Source: Nocardioides sp. CER19
GTDB taxonomy: Bacteria > Actinomycetota > Actinomycetes > Propionibacteriales > Nocardioidaceae
Assembly (NCBI RefSeq): GCF_029846275.1
Contig: NZ_JARVWS010000004.1
Coordinates: 310,001-374,000, forward strand
DNA length: 64,000 nucleotides
Direction: 5' to 3'
Below the pieces are notes generated by a model. That model saw only the letters and a program-made list of their open reading frames with translations, was not told the origin of the DNA and made no database searches. How positions within the stretch are numbered: the first letter of the stretch is position 1; every line of letters starts with the position of its first letter. A program made the position numbers and the translations under genes. Shown here piece after piece: positions 9,010 through 24,359 of this stretch.

Positions 9010-9031
9010 CCGATGGTCATGCCCGCAGGCC

Positions 9032-10189
9032 TCAGCCCAGCGAGATCTCCTGGTCGGGGACGAGGTTTCCGCCCTGCACCTTGTAGGACCAGACGACGAC
9101 GTTCTCGGCAGCAACGTCGCCCTTCTCGTCGAACTTGTAGGTCTTGGTCAGGCCCTGGCCCTCGTAGCTGTCGACGAACTTCTCGACGGCCTCGCGGGTC
9201 TTGGCGCCGGACTCGAACGCCTTGAGGTAGATCGTCATGGCGTCGTAGCCCTCACCGGCGTACGCGCCCGGAGCCTCGCCGAACTTCTTCTGGTAGTCCT
9301 GCGCGAACGTGCCGCCGACCTTCTCGGCCGGGACGCAGGGGCAGGTCACGATGGCGCCGTCGGAGGCCGAGCCGGCCGCCTTCGGGAAGTCGGCGCCGTA
9401 GAGGCCGTCGCCACCGATGAACTTCGCGGTGACGCCTCCGTCGCGGAGCTGCTTGAGGAACGGGCCGGCCTCGGCCGCGTAGCCCGCGTAGAAGACGGCG
9501 TCGGGCTTGGCGGCCTTGACCTTCGACACGATGGCGGAGAAGTCGGTCTGACCGGTCTGCGCCTTGTCGCTCTGGGTCACCGCGCCACCGAGCACGGACT
9601 TCACCTTGTCGGCCAGCGGCTGGCCGTAGGTGCTCGAGTCGTCGACGACGAAGACCTTCTTGGCGTTGAGCACCGACTGGATGTACTTCGCGATCGCGGC
9701 GCCCTGGATCTCGTCGTAGCCGATGACGCGGTGGAACGTCGGCGACGGGTCCTCGAGCGTGAGGTCGGTGGCCGTCGCGGACTGGCTGATCGTGGTCAGG
9801 CCGGCACCGCCCAGGATGGACTTGGTCGCGCGGGTCTCACCCGAGAACGCCGGGCCGATGAGGCCGAGGAAGCTCTTGTCGGTCGCCATCTTGGTGGCGA
9901 GCGGGGTGGCCTTGGCCGGGTCACCCTCGGAGTCGAACTTGACCAGCTTGATGTGGTCGTCGGGGTGCTTGGCCGACCACTCGCTGAGCGCGAGCTCGGC
10001 GCCGTTGACCGACGGGATGACGACCGACGCGTTCGCGCCCGAGAGTGCGCCCATGACGCCGATGTTGGCCGTGATGCCCTTCGAGCCGCTGCCGCCACCC
10101 GACTTGTTGTCGGTCGTGCCACAGGCCGACACGGCCAGGCCCAGGGAGATCGCTACGGCACCGATGCCGAGCCACTTGTTTCGTCGCAA
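9032..10189 (-). CDS. livK: Branched-chain amino acid ABC transporter substrate-binding lipoprotein LivK
   Basis: 385 residues when started at the TTG at 10189, which has an AGGAA site 5 nt upstream and places a lipoprotein signal peptide exactly at the N-terminus: RRN, a hydrophobic core, then lipobox VSAC. The mature protein opens with a Gly/Ser linker and continues with the Leu/Ile/Val-binding fold (IGVMGALSGANASVVIPSVN; FLGLIGPAFSGETRATKS; VFYAGYAAEAGPFLKQ). Lipidation would tether it outside the membrane to feed LivHMGF. Upstream ATG codons would bury the signal peptide and are less likely. The amino acid specificity is inferred from family and operon only. Confidence 0.93.
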   Translation of the reverse strand: MRRNKWLGIGAVAISLGLAVSACGTTDNKSGGGSGSKGITANIGVMGALSGANASVVIPSVNGAELALSEWSAKHPDDHIKLVKFDSEGDPAKATPLATKMATDKSFLGLIGPAFSGETRATKSILGGAGLTTISQSATATDLTLEDPSPTFHRVIGYDEIQGAAIAKYIQSVLNAKKVFVVDDSSTYGQPLADKVKSVLGGAVTQSDKAQTGQTDFSAIVSKVKAAKPDAVFYAGYAAEAGPFLKQLRDGGVTAKFIGGDGLYGADFPKAAGSASDGAIVTCPCVPAEKVGGTFAQDYQKKFGEAPGAYAGEGYDAMTIYLKAFESGAKTREAVEKFVDSYEGQGLTKTYKFDEKGDVAAENVVVWSYKVQGGNLVPDQEISLG

Positions 10190-10374
10190 GACGTTCCTAC
10201 TTCCTTCTGTGCCACCGACCCTCGCCAGCAGCATGTGGGGGGTGGGCGTCCTGGGACCTCGACCCTCTCGAGATCCGGAGTCACCCACTTGCAGCGGGAA
10301 GGTACACGTTGTGGCAGTGGTACGGAACACATCTCACGGAGAGGCCGGGCAATCCTGACAAATCCGTTACCTGC

Positions 10375-10390
10375 GTGACGCCCGCGTTAC
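10375..10390 (-). promoter_or_regulatory. Possible GlnR-type box upstream of livK
   Basis: GTAAC-N6-GTCAC on the minus strand fits the AC-N9-AC pattern described for GlnR boxes of actinobacteria, and a further GTAAC begins 4 nt downstream (10366-10370). It lies ~185 bp before livK, in the 267-bp spacer between livK and pdtaR. The rest of that spacer shows nothing I can name. This is pattern matching only. Confidence 0.3.
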
Positions 10391-10456
10391 GGGATCTCCG
10401 GCGACACGCGTCGTACGCCGCCGAAATCGTCGTGGGACGGCGGACAATGCGATCGC

Positions 10457-11059
10457 TCAGGGGCTCGCGACACCGGGGCCGTGCTCGATGACGCCGTCCG
10501 CGACCTGCCGCATGGACAGCCGCAGGTCCATCGCGGTCTTCTGGATCCACCGGAAGGCCTCGGGCTCGGAGAGGCTGAGCTGCTCCTGCAGCACGCTCTT
10601 GGCCCGGTCGACCGCCTTGCGGGTCTCGAGCCGCTCGGTCAGCCCGGCGACCTCGGCCTCGAGGTGGGAGAGCTCAGCGAAGCGGCTGACCGCCAGCTCG
10701 ATGGCCGGCACCAGGTCGCCGGCGGTGAACGGCTTGACCAGATAGGCCATCGCGCCCGCGTCGCGGGCGCGCTCGACCAGCTCGCGCTGGGAGAAGGCGG
10801 TCAGCATGACGACCGGCGCGATCCGCTGCCGGGCGATCGCCTCAGCCGCCGCGATCCCGTCGAGGACCGGCATCTTCACGTCGAGGATGACCAGGTCGGG
10901 CCTGTGCTGCTCGGCGAGCTCGATCGCCGCCTGCCCGTCGCCGGCCTGCCCGACGACGTCGTAGCCCTCCTCGTCCAGCATCTCGGCCAGGTCCATCCTG
11001 ATCAGGACCTCGTCCTCGGCGATCACGACGGTGCGGCGGGGAGCGGAGGGCTGGGTCAC
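10457..11059 (-). CDS. pdtaR: Response regulator with ANTAR RNA-binding domain (PdtaR-like)
   Basis: 200 residues. An N-terminal receiver domain has acidic pair E15/D16, phospho-acceptor D60 (LVILDVKMP), T87 and K109 (YLVKP). After a coiled linker (residues ~125-145) comes an ANTAR domain (RKAVDRAKSVLQEQ...AFRWIQKTAMDLRLSMRQVAD), which binds paired RNA hairpins to prevent transcription termination. The architecture matches mycobacterial PdtaR (Rv1626), which also maps near polA, pyk and lgt. The partner kinase PdtaS is not in the window. GTG start with TAACCT 6 nt upstream and no ribosome binding site. Confidence 0.92.
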   Translation of the reverse strand: MTQPSAPRRTVVIAEDEVLIRMDLAEMLDEEGYDVVGQAGDGQAAIELAEQHRPDLVILDVKMPVLDGIAAAEAIARQRIAPVVMLTAFSQRELVERARDAGAMAYLVKPFTAGDLVPAIELAVSRFAELSHLEAEVAGLTERLETRKAVDRAKSVLQEQLSLSEPEAFRWIQKTAMDLRLSMRQVADGVIEHGPGVASP

Positions 11060-11065
11060 GGGGTC

Positions 11066-11071
11066 AGGTTA
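11066..11071 (-). promoter_or_regulatory. -10 box of pdtaR (leaderless type)
   Basis: TAACCT on the minus strand, 6 nt before the GTG of pdtaR. Same arrangement as at polA, hisD and the Lon-N gene. Confidence 0.5.
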
Positions 11072-11141
11072 GGGCATCGCCCACGGTCGCAGCCCGGAGT
11101 GCGATACGGCGCCGCAGGTCCGGTACCGTTCGGTGGCTGTA

Positions 11142-11214
11142 GCCCCGGTAGCCCAACGGCAGAGGCAGTGGTCTCAAACACCATCCAGTGTGGGTTCGAA
11201 TCCCACCCGGGGCA
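11142..11214 (+). tRNA. tRNA-like gene, anticodon CAA (Leu), short variable arm
   Basis: A 73-nt cloverleaf: acceptor GCCCCGG/CCGGGGC (7 bp), discriminator A, T arm GTGGG-TTCGAAT-CCCAC, anticodon stem of 5 bp (first pair G-U) with loop CTCAAAC, so U33 and anticodon CAA, which reads the Leu codon UUG. CCA is not encoded. Two features are odd. The variable region is only 5 nt, whereas bacterial tRNA-Leu has a long variable arm. The D arm pairs best as a 3-bp stem with a bulged A. It lies divergent from pdtaR with a 82-bp spacer. It could be a real but atypical tRNA-Leu or a decayed copy. Confidence 0.8.
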
Positions 11215-11226
11215 CTCGCTACGCCC

Positions 11227-11331
11227 GTTGGTTCCGCGCATGTTCGTCGAGGTATGCAGCCGAACCGACACCTCCCACGCGGAGTTCCGCTGGGGAAGCG
11301 CGCACTCGGCTGCATACCTCGATGAACCAAC
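11227..11331. repeat. Large palindromic element after the tRNA
   Basis: The core is a perfect 17-bp inverted repeat (TCGAGGTATGCAGCCGA, 11247-11263, and its complement at 11306-11322) with a 42-nt loop. The repeat continues outward as GTTGGTTC/GAACCAAC (11227-11234 and 11324-11331), but the left arm carries 12 extra nt where the right arm has one. A small GCGGA-GT-TCCGC hairpin sits inside. It may be a MITE-like dispersed repeat or a bidirectional terminator between the tRNA and pyk. Confidence 0.6.
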
Positions 11332-11362
11332 GCCGAGGGCCGCCAGACACCCTCGAGACGCC

Positions 11363-11420
11363 GACGAGGCCTGAGCGTCCCGACCACTCAGGGGTGGCCG
11401 AGGCACTCGAGCCTCGTCGA
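11363..11420 (-). terminator. Candidate pyk terminator region
   Basis: A 9-bp inverted repeat (CGACGAGGC / GCCTCGTCG) encloses a nested 6-bp one (CCTGAG/CTCAGG) shortly after the pyk stop codon. There is no U tract; the assignment rests on position and pairing only. Confidence 0.35.
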
Positions 11421-11430
11421 GCGGTGAGGA

Positions 11431-12897
<1,467 letters not shown>

Positions 12898-12905
12898 GGG
12901 GTCCC

Positions 12906-12911
12906 ACCCTA
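12906..12911 (-). promoter_or_regulatory. -10 box of pyk (leaderless type)
   Basis: TAGGGT on the minus strand, 8 nt before the pyk GTG. It lies 83 bp downstream of the gltBD terminator, so pyk has its own promoter. Confidence 0.4.
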
Positions 12912-12993
12912 GCGTCCTGGATCGTTCCAATGAGAGCCGGGTCACGAACCCGCGGGTAACCCCGCCGGTAACGCCGCGGGCCACCGAGCGAAA

Positions 12994-13029
12994 CGCCCGT
13001 CGGACCTGCGACAGCAGGTCCGACGGGCG
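12994..13029 (-). terminator. Terminator of gltBD
   Basis: A perfect 16-bp stem (CGCCCGTCGGACCTGC / GCAGGTCCGACGGGCG) with a GACA-type 4-nt loop, 11 nt after the gltD stop codon on the minus strand. One of the strongest hairpins in the window. Confidence 0.85.
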
Positions 13030-13040
13030 CTCGGGAGGTG

Positions 13041-14499
13041 TCAGACAGCGAGCGGACGATCGGTCGGCTTGATCGGCGCGGGCAGCGTCGTCGAGCCGGT
13101 CAGGTAGCTGTCGACAGCCGCCGCGGCCGCCCGGCCCTCGGCGATCGCCCACACGATGAGCGACTGGCCACGGCCGGCGTCGCCGGCCGCGAACACGCCC
13201 GGGACCGAGGTGGCGTAAGCGCCGTCACGGGCGACGTTGCCCCGCGGGTCCAGGTCGACGCCGAGCTGCTCGACGAGCCCCGGCTTCTCCGGACCGAGGA
13301 AGCCCATCGCCAGGAGGACCAGGTCGGCCAGGATCTCCCGCTCGGTGCCCTCCTTCTCGACCAGCCTGCCCTCGACGAACTCCACCTCGACGAGCTTGAG
13401 CGCCTTGACGTTGCCGTCGGCGTCGCCCAGGAACTCCTTGGTCGAGGCCGAGTACACCCGCTGGCCACCCTCCTCGTGGGCCGAGGAGACCCGGAAGACC
13501 ATCGGGTACGTCGGCCACGGCTGTCCGGTCGGACGGTCGAGCGGCGGCTCGGGCATGATCTCGAGCTGGGTGATCGACTGGGCGCCCTGCCGGATCGAGG
13601 TACCGAGGCAGTCAGCGCCGGTGTCGCCGCCGCCGATGATCACGACGTGCTTGTCCTTGGCGGTGATCTGACCCGCCACGTCCTGGCCGAGCGAGGCCCG
13701 GTTGGACTGGGGCAGGAACTCCATCGCCTGGTGGATGCCGGTGAGCTCACGGCCCGGCACCGGCAGGTCACGGGCGTCGGTGGCACCCATGGCGAGCACG
13801 ACGGCGTCGTACCGACCCCGTAGCTGGTCGCCGGTGATGTCGACCCCGACCTCGACGCCCGTCCGGAACACGGTGCCCTCGCGACGCATCTGCTCGAGGC
13901 GCCGGTCGACGTGCTTCTTCTCCATCTTGAACTCGGGGATGCCGTAGCGCAGCAGCCCGCCGATGGCGTCGGCCCGCTCGTAGACGGCGACCGTGTGGCC
14001 GGCGCGGGTGAGCTGCTGGGCGGCGGCGAGGCCGGCGGGACCGGAGCCCACGACGGCGACCGTCTTGCCCGAGAGCCACTCCGGCGGCTGCGGCCGGACG
14101 AAGCCCGACTCCCACGCCTTGTCGATGATCGAGACCTCGACGTTCTTGATGGTCACCGGGTCCTGGTTGATGCCGAGCACGCACGCGGTCTCACACGGCG
14201 CCGGGCAGAGCCGGCCGGTGAACTCCGGGAAGTTGTTGGTCGCGTGCAGGCGCTCGATCGCGCCCTCCCAGTCGTTGCGCCAGACCAGGTCGTTCCACTC
14301 CGGGATGATGTTGCCCAGCGGGCAGCCCTGGTGGCAGAACGGGATGCCGCAGTCCATGCAGCGGCCGGCCTGGGTGGTGATGATCGGGAGCAGGGCCCGG
14401 CCGATGCCGTCGGGGTAGACCTCGTTCCAGTCCTTAACCCGCTCGTCGACCGGTCGCCGGGTCGCGACCTCCCGGCCCGCCTTCAGGAACCCCTTCGGG

Positions 14500-14507
<8 letters not shown>
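13041..14507 (-). CDS. gltD: Glutamate synthase (NADPH) small subunit
   Basis: 488 residues. Passes electrons from NADPH through FAD and Fe-S clusters to GltB. The N-terminal Cys clusters are visible (CMDCGIPFCHQGCP near 50 and CPAPCETAC near 100), followed by the FAD-binding VVGSGPAGLAAAQQL and the NADPH-binding IIGGGDTGADCLGTS, and a C-terminal GVFAAGDAGRGQSLIVWA block. It overlaps the gltB stop by 8 bp. The order gltB-gltD with the small subunit second is standard. The unit ends in a strong hairpin. Confidence 0.97.
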
Positions 14508-19068
<4,561 letters not shown>

Positions 19069-19202
19069 CGGCTGCTCTCCCGTCGACTTCGTGCACGCGC
19101 ACGCGTCAGACCGGACGAGGGCTGGGCGTGTGCCATGCGATTCGGCAAAGAACGGATCGTGCAAGGGACGGCATTGGCCCACGCGATACGCGAAGGTTAC
19201 CA

Positions 19203-19225
19203 CCGTGTGACGGGACGTCGCACGG
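19203..19225 (-). terminator. Possible weak terminator after lgt
   Basis: CCGTGTGACG-GGA-CGTCGCACGG, a 10-bp stem with one non-Watson-Crick pair and a 3-nt loop, lies 9 nt beyond the lgt stop codon. It would separate the trp/lgt unit from gltB. The remaining spacer to gltB (19226-19234 apart) shows no clear promoter. Confidence 0.4.
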
Positions 19226-19234
19226 CGGCTCCCG

Positions 19235-20119
19235 TCAGTCGGTCTCGGCCGGCTGCGCCGGGGTCTCGTCCTGCGGCTCGGCGTACAGCTGCGGCTCACG
19301 GCCGGGGTTCCGCCGCAGGCTCCACACGAAGTAGGCCAGGGCCGCGACGAAGAGGACGACCGACGTCCACACGTTGAAGCGGACCCCGAGCACGTCGTGC
19401 AGCTCGACGGTGTCGATGCGCAGCTGCTCGATCCAGAACCGGCCGGCGGTGTAGATCATCACGTAGAGGGCCATCACCCGGCCGTAGCCGATGCGGAATC
19501 GGCGCTCCAGCCAGACGATCACGGCGAAGCCCGCCAGGTTCCAGAGGCACTCGTAGAGGAACGTCGGGTGGAACGTGGCGTAGTGCTCGTAGCCGGGCAC
19601 CCGGTGGGTCTCGTCGATCTTCAGGCCCCAGGGCAGGTCGGTCGGCCGGCCGTAGAGCTCCTGGTTGAACCAGTTGCCCCATCGGCCGATGGCCTGGGCG
19701 ACGAGCAGCGTCGGCGCGACGACGTCGAGAAGGGGTCGCATGAGGATGTGCTTGCGCCGGGCGCAGATGTAGGCGCCGAGCGCGCCGCCGGCGATGCCGC
19801 CCCAGATGCCCAGGCCCCCGTGCCAGACGTAGAGGATGTTCCAGGCACTGCGGCCCGCGCCGAAGTAGAGGTCGTGGTCGGTGGCGACGTGGTAGAGCCG
19901 CGCCCCGACGACGCCGAACGGGACGGCCCAGAGCGCGACGTCCTGGATCTCCCCCGACCTGCCACCGCGGGCGACCCAGCGTCGCTCGCTGATCCAGACA
20001 GCGGCGATGATGCCGAGCACGATGGACAGCGCGTAACCGCGGATCGGCACGGGCCCGAGGTGCCAGACGCCGTTGGACGGGCTGGGGATGCTCAGCGGGA
20101 CCAGCGCGGAGACCGTCAT
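19235..20119 (-). CDS. lgt: Phosphatidylglycerol:prolipoprotein diacylglyceryl transferase
   Basis: 294 residues. Adds diacylglycerol to the lipobox Cys of prolipoproteins at the membrane, the first step of lipoprotein maturation. About seven membrane segments; the Lgt signature is GRWGNWFNQELYGRPTDLPW (residues ~140-160), and HPTFLYECLWNL and RFWIEQLR carry the conserved His, Tyr and Arg. The C-terminal tail (~25 residues, QPAETD end) is polar. ATG at 20119 has an AAGGA site and overlaps the SCO1-like gene as ATGA. Substrates encoded in this window include LivK and the SCO1-like protein; LspA is encoded at 52 kb. Confidence 0.96.
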   Translation of the reverse strand: MTVSALVPLSIPSPSNGVWHLGPVPIRGYALSIVLGIIAAVWISERRWVARGGRSGEIQDVALWAVPFGVVGARLYHVATDHDLYFGAGRSAWNILYVWHGGLGIWGGIAGGALGAYICARRKHILMRPLLDVVAPTLLVAQAIGRWGNWFNQELYGRPTDLPWGLKIDETHRVPGYEHYATFHPTFLYECLWNLAGFAVIVWLERRFRIGYGRVMALYVMIYTAGRFWIEQLRIDTVELHDVLGVRFNVWTSVVLFVAALAYFVWSLRRNPGREPQLYAEPQDETPAQPAETD

Positions 20120-20733
20120 GATTCCTTCGGGGCCTTCCCATGGAGGATCGCCTGGATGTCGGCGGCGAACTGTGCGGAGGACGTGTCCATGTCCCACAGC
20201 ACCGTGCTGGTGTCGTCGCTCCCGATCGCGCTGACCTGGGTGGAGTGGGTGTTGAGGTCGTAGCCACCGCTCGGCAGCTTGCTGCCGTCCGCAACGTACA
20301 CCGCGAGCGGCTTGGCGATGTCGACGATCGTCTTCAGGTCGCCGGTGAGCCCGATGAAGGCCGGGTCGTAGTGGTCGAGGTAGCCGCGCAGCACCGCCTG
20401 GGTGTCACGGGCCGGGTCCGTCGTGACGAACACGACGTCGACCTTCTTGCGGTCGGCGTCGTCGAGCCGCGTCATCGCGCTCGCGACGTTGGACATGACC
20501 ATCGGGCAGATGTCGGGGCAGTGGGTGTAGCCGAAGAAGACCAGGGTGAGCGGCTTCGTCGTGTCCTTCGTCAGCGAGTACGGCGACCCGTCGGTGTCCG
20601 TCAGCGGCGTCGCCGAGACGCGGTAGGGCGCGTGCGTGATGCCGGTGAACTTCGTGTCTCCCCCGCTGCCGCACCCGGCGAGCAGCCCAGCAGTGAGGCC
20701 AGCGGAGAGGAGGGCGACGAGCGCCTTACGCAC
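20116..20733 (-). CDS. SCO1/SenC-like copper-binding lipoprotein
   Basis: 205 residues. Signal peptide with lipobox LAGC (Cys near 21), then a thioredoxin-like SCO domain with the copper ligands CPDIC (GYTHCPDICPMVMSNV) and the distal His in LNTHSTQVSAI. SCO proteins deliver copper to the CuA site of cytochrome c oxidase or act as periplasmic thiol reductants. The gene overlaps trpA by 8 bp and lgt by 4 bp, so it is co-translated with a tryptophan gene upstream and the lipoprotein-modifying enzyme downstream. Confidence 0.9.
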   Translation of the reverse strand: MRKALVALLSAGLTAGLLAGCGSGGDTKFTGITHAPYRVSATPLTDTDGSPYSLTKDTTKPLTLVFFGYTHCPDICPMVMSNVASAMTRLDDADRKKVDVVFVTTDPARDTQAVLRGYLDHYDPAFIGLTGDLKTIVDIAKPLAVYVADGSKLPSGGYDLNTHSTQVSAIGSDDTSTVLWDMDTSSAQFAADIQAILHGKAPKES

Positions 20734-21523
20734 GCCTCACGCCCGCGGCCAGGTCCTCGGTGAGCACCGTCAGCGCCCGGAGCGCCGCCTTCCGGTCGCC
20801 GGCGTTGTCCAGCACGGCCCGCACGAACGCGCTGCCGACGATCACGCCGTCGGCGTACGCCGCGATCTCGGCGGCCTGGTCGCCGTTGGACACGCCCAGC
20901 CCGACGCCGACCGGCAGGTCGGTCGTCGCCTTGGTGCGTGCGACAAGGGGCGCCGCGAGGTCAGAGGTGGTCGTACGGGTACCGGTGACGCCCATGACGG
21001 CGGTCGCGTAGACGAACCCGCGGCTGGCGGCGGTCGTCATCGCGATCCGGTCGTCGGTGCTCGAGGGAGAGACCAGGAAGATCTTGTCGAGGGTGTGGGC
21101 GTCGGCGGCCGCGACCCACGCGTCGGCGTAGTCAGGGGTGATGTCAGGGGTGATGAGCCCGGCCCCGCCGGCGTTGGCGAGGTCGGTCGCGAACCGCTCG
21201 ACGCCGTAGCGCGCGACCGGGTTCCAGTAGGTCATCACGACGGTCGGGACTCCGGTCTCGGCGACCGCCTCCACGGTGCGGAGCACGTCGGTGGTGCGGA
21301 AACCGTTGTCCAGGGCCTGCTGCGCGGCCGCCTGGACGGTGGGACCGTCCATCACCGGGTCGCTGTAGGGCAGACCGATCTCGATGATGTCGCAGCCTGC
21401 CGCGACCATCGCGCGCAGTGCCTCGATGCCACCGTCGACGTCGGGGAACCCGGCCGGCAGGTAGCCGACCAGGGCGGCGCGGCCGTCGGCCTTCGCCTTC
21501 TCGAACGCAGTCGTCGTGCTCAT
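20726..21523 (-). CDS. trpA: Tryptophan synthase alpha subunit
   Basis: 265 residues. Cleaves indole-3-glycerol phosphate and passes indole to TrpB through a tunnel. The catalytic acids are visible: E48 in IIEIGLPYSDPVMDG and D59 in the same block, equivalent to E49/D60 of E. coli. ATG at 21523 gives the canonical N-terminus (FEKAKADGRAALVGYLPAGF). A 49-bp spacer separates it from trpB, the loosest junction in this otherwise overlapping unit, and this spacer has an AGCGAAGCGAGC stretch resembling fragments of dispersed repeats. Confidence 0.97.
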   Translation of the reverse strand: MSTTTAFEKAKADGRAALVGYLPAGFPDVDGGIEALRAMVAAGCDIIEIGLPYSDPVMDGPTVQAAAQQALDNGFRTTDVLRTVEAVAETGVPTVVMTYWNPVARYGVERFATDLANAGGAGLITPDITPDYADAWVAAADAHTLDKIFLVSPSSTDDRIAMTTAASRGFVYATAVMGVTGTRTTTSDLAAPLVARTKATTDLPVGVGLGVSNGDQAAEIAAYADGVIVGSAFVRAVLDNAGDRKAALRALTVLTEDLAAGVRRA

Positions 21524-21572
21524 AGGGGGTCCCCGTTCAAGGCGGAGCGAAGCGAGCATGTCAAGGGGGCGT

Positions 21573-22789
<1,217 letters not shown>

Positions 22790-22793
<4 letters not shown>

Positions 22794-23584
22794 GCCGTCA
22801 CTCCTGTCATGCTGCGGACCGCCGTCTCCGGGTCGCCGTCCTTCACGAGCGCCTCGCCGACGAGGACGGCCCGGGCGCCCTCACCGACGAACCGCTTCAC
22901 GTCGACGGCGCTGAAGATGCCGGACTCGGCGACCTTGACCCGGTCGTCGGGGACGAGCGGCGCCAGCCGGCCGAACGTGTCCTCGTGGACGGCGAGCGTC
23001 TTGAGGTTGCGCGCGTTGACACCGATCAGCTCCGCCCCGAGTGCGACCGCGCGCTCGGTCTCCGGCTCGTCGTGGACCTCCACGAGCACGGTGAGACCGA
23101 GCTCCCGGGCGGTGTCGTGCAGGCGCTTCAGCTCGTCGTCGTCCAGGGCGGCCACGATGAGCAGGGCGAGGTCGGCGCCGGCGGCGCGGGCCTCGAGCAG
23201 CTGGTAGGCGTCGACGATGAAGTCCTTGCGCAGGATCGGGGTGTCGACCGCGGCCCGGACGGCTCGCAGGTCGGCGAGGCTGCCGCCGAACCGGCGCTGC
23301 TCGGTCAGCACGCTGATGGCCGCCGCTCCCCCGCGCTCGTAGGCCTGCGCGAGGACGGCCGGGTCGGGGATCTCGGCGAGCGCGCCCTTGCTCGGGCTCT
23401 TGCGCTTGACCTCGGCGATCACGCTGCTGCCGGCGCCGCGGAAGTGCGGCATCGGGTCACGGGGGGCGTCGACGTCGGCCAGCGCGGCACGCAGGTCGGC
23501 CTCGCTGGTGCCGGCCCGGCGCTCCTCGAGGTCGATGCGGACGCCGGCGATGATCTCGCCGAGCACACCCTCTACCTGGGCCAC
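22790..23584 (-). CDS. trpC: Indole-3-glycerol phosphate synthase
   Basis: 264 residues from the GTG at 23584. Closes the indole ring from CdRP. Motifs are SVIAEVKRKSPSKGAL (catalytic Lys), ISVLTEQRRFGGSL, PILRKDFIVDAYQ, VGVNARNLKTL-type GVNARNLK and KVAESGI. The 23584 start is preferred because GGGAGAGG lies 6 nt upstream and it matches the family N-terminus; an ATG at 23629 would add 15 residues. No trpF or trpD domain is fused. It overlaps trpB by 4 bp and follows a 95-bp spacer from the DUF2752 gene. Confidence 0.96.
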
Positions 23585-23679
23585 TGTGATCCTCTCCCAC
23601 GACGTCGCTGCCGACTCCGAGTGTTTCATGCTGACCCCAACCGTTTCCCCCCGGCCGGGCCTGCTGAGACGGCGGCGCG

Positions 23680-24114
23680 TCAGGGGGCCAGCCAGGCGCC
23701 CTGAGGTGTGTTGCGGACCACGAAGAAGGCGAGCGTGACGGCGGCGGCTCCCCACCACAGGACGCGGCGTACGCCGGCCGGCAGCTGCCGCGGCGGCGTG
23801 CCGCGCCAGGCCCGCAGGATCCAGAGGGCCAGCAGCACGACGGCGACCGGGATCCCGACGGTCACGAGCAGGTTGCTGGAGGCGGCCGACCCGACCTCGC
23901 CGTGGGTGAGGTCGTTGACGGCGCGCAGCCCGCCGCACCCGGGGCAGTAGATGCCCGCCAGCGAGAGCGGGCAGACACCCCAGCTGCCCCGCTGGTGGGG
24001 GTCACGGAGATAGAGCGCGAGCGTCGCGGCTCCGAGGCCGCCGACGGTCAGCAGGGGCAGGCGCAGTCGCTCCCGCCGCGTCAGCGGCGACTCGGGAGCG
24101 AGCAGCGCCGTCAT
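23680..24114 (-). CDS. DUF2752 family membrane protein
   Basis: 144 residues with three hydrophobic segments. The family mark is the Cys-rich turn GVCPLSLAGIYCPGCGGLRA (residues ~52-71). It sits between the HGxxPAAW gene and trpC, a conserved place for this family in actinobacterial trp clusters. Function is unknown; the CPxCG motif suggests metal binding or a redox role, but this is a guess. ATG at 24114 overlaps no gene but starts 4 bp past the end of the HGxxPAAW gene. Confidence 0.82.
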   Translation of the reverse strand: MTALLAPESPLTRRERLRLPLLTVGGLGAATLALYLRDPHQRGSWGVCPLSLAGIYCPGCGGLRAVNDLTHGEVGSAASSNLLVTVGIPVAVVLLALWILRAWRGTPPRQLPAGVRRVLWWGAAAVTLAFFVVRNTPQGAWLAP

Positions 24115-24118
24115 GGGA

Positions 24119-24316
24119 CTAGTGGCCGCCGTGGTAGCCGAGCTTGGCCAGCACGCCGAAGACGACGGCCGACACGACGACGAGAGCGACGCCGATCCAG
24201 AAGATCGTGTAGCTGACCGGGTCCAGCATGAGGCCCACACTGCCGACGACGAAGCCCAGCAGCGCCACGCAGACGGCGCTCCAGGCGGCCGGGGTGTTTC
24301 CGTGGCTCTCGGACAT
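24119..24316 (-). CDS. HGxxPAAW family protein
   Basis: 65 residues. The N-terminal motif HGNTPAAW (residues 5-12), which names this actinobacterial family, is followed by two membrane segments and a His-ended tail (LGYHGGH). A GAAGGAG site precedes the ATG at 24316. It is part of the unit linking hisI and trpC. Function unknown. Confidence 0.9.
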   Translation of the reverse strand: MSESHGNTPAAWSAVCVALLGFVVGSVGLMLDPVSYTIFWIGVALVVVSAVVFGVLAKLGYHGGH

Positions 24317-24359
24317 GCGGGCTCCTTCGACGAGGTACGGCGGGTCGTGCGGCAGCAGT

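Noticed and set aside
11142..11214. tRNA-like gene considered as tRNA-Ser or selC
   Set aside because: No long variable arm, anticodon CAA rather than UGA/UCA, and a standard 7-bp acceptor stem.
23585..23679. Search for a tryptophan attenuator ahead of trpC
   Set aside because: The 95-bp spacer has no Trp-codon leader peptide and no alternative hairpins; trpC is inside a longer unit.
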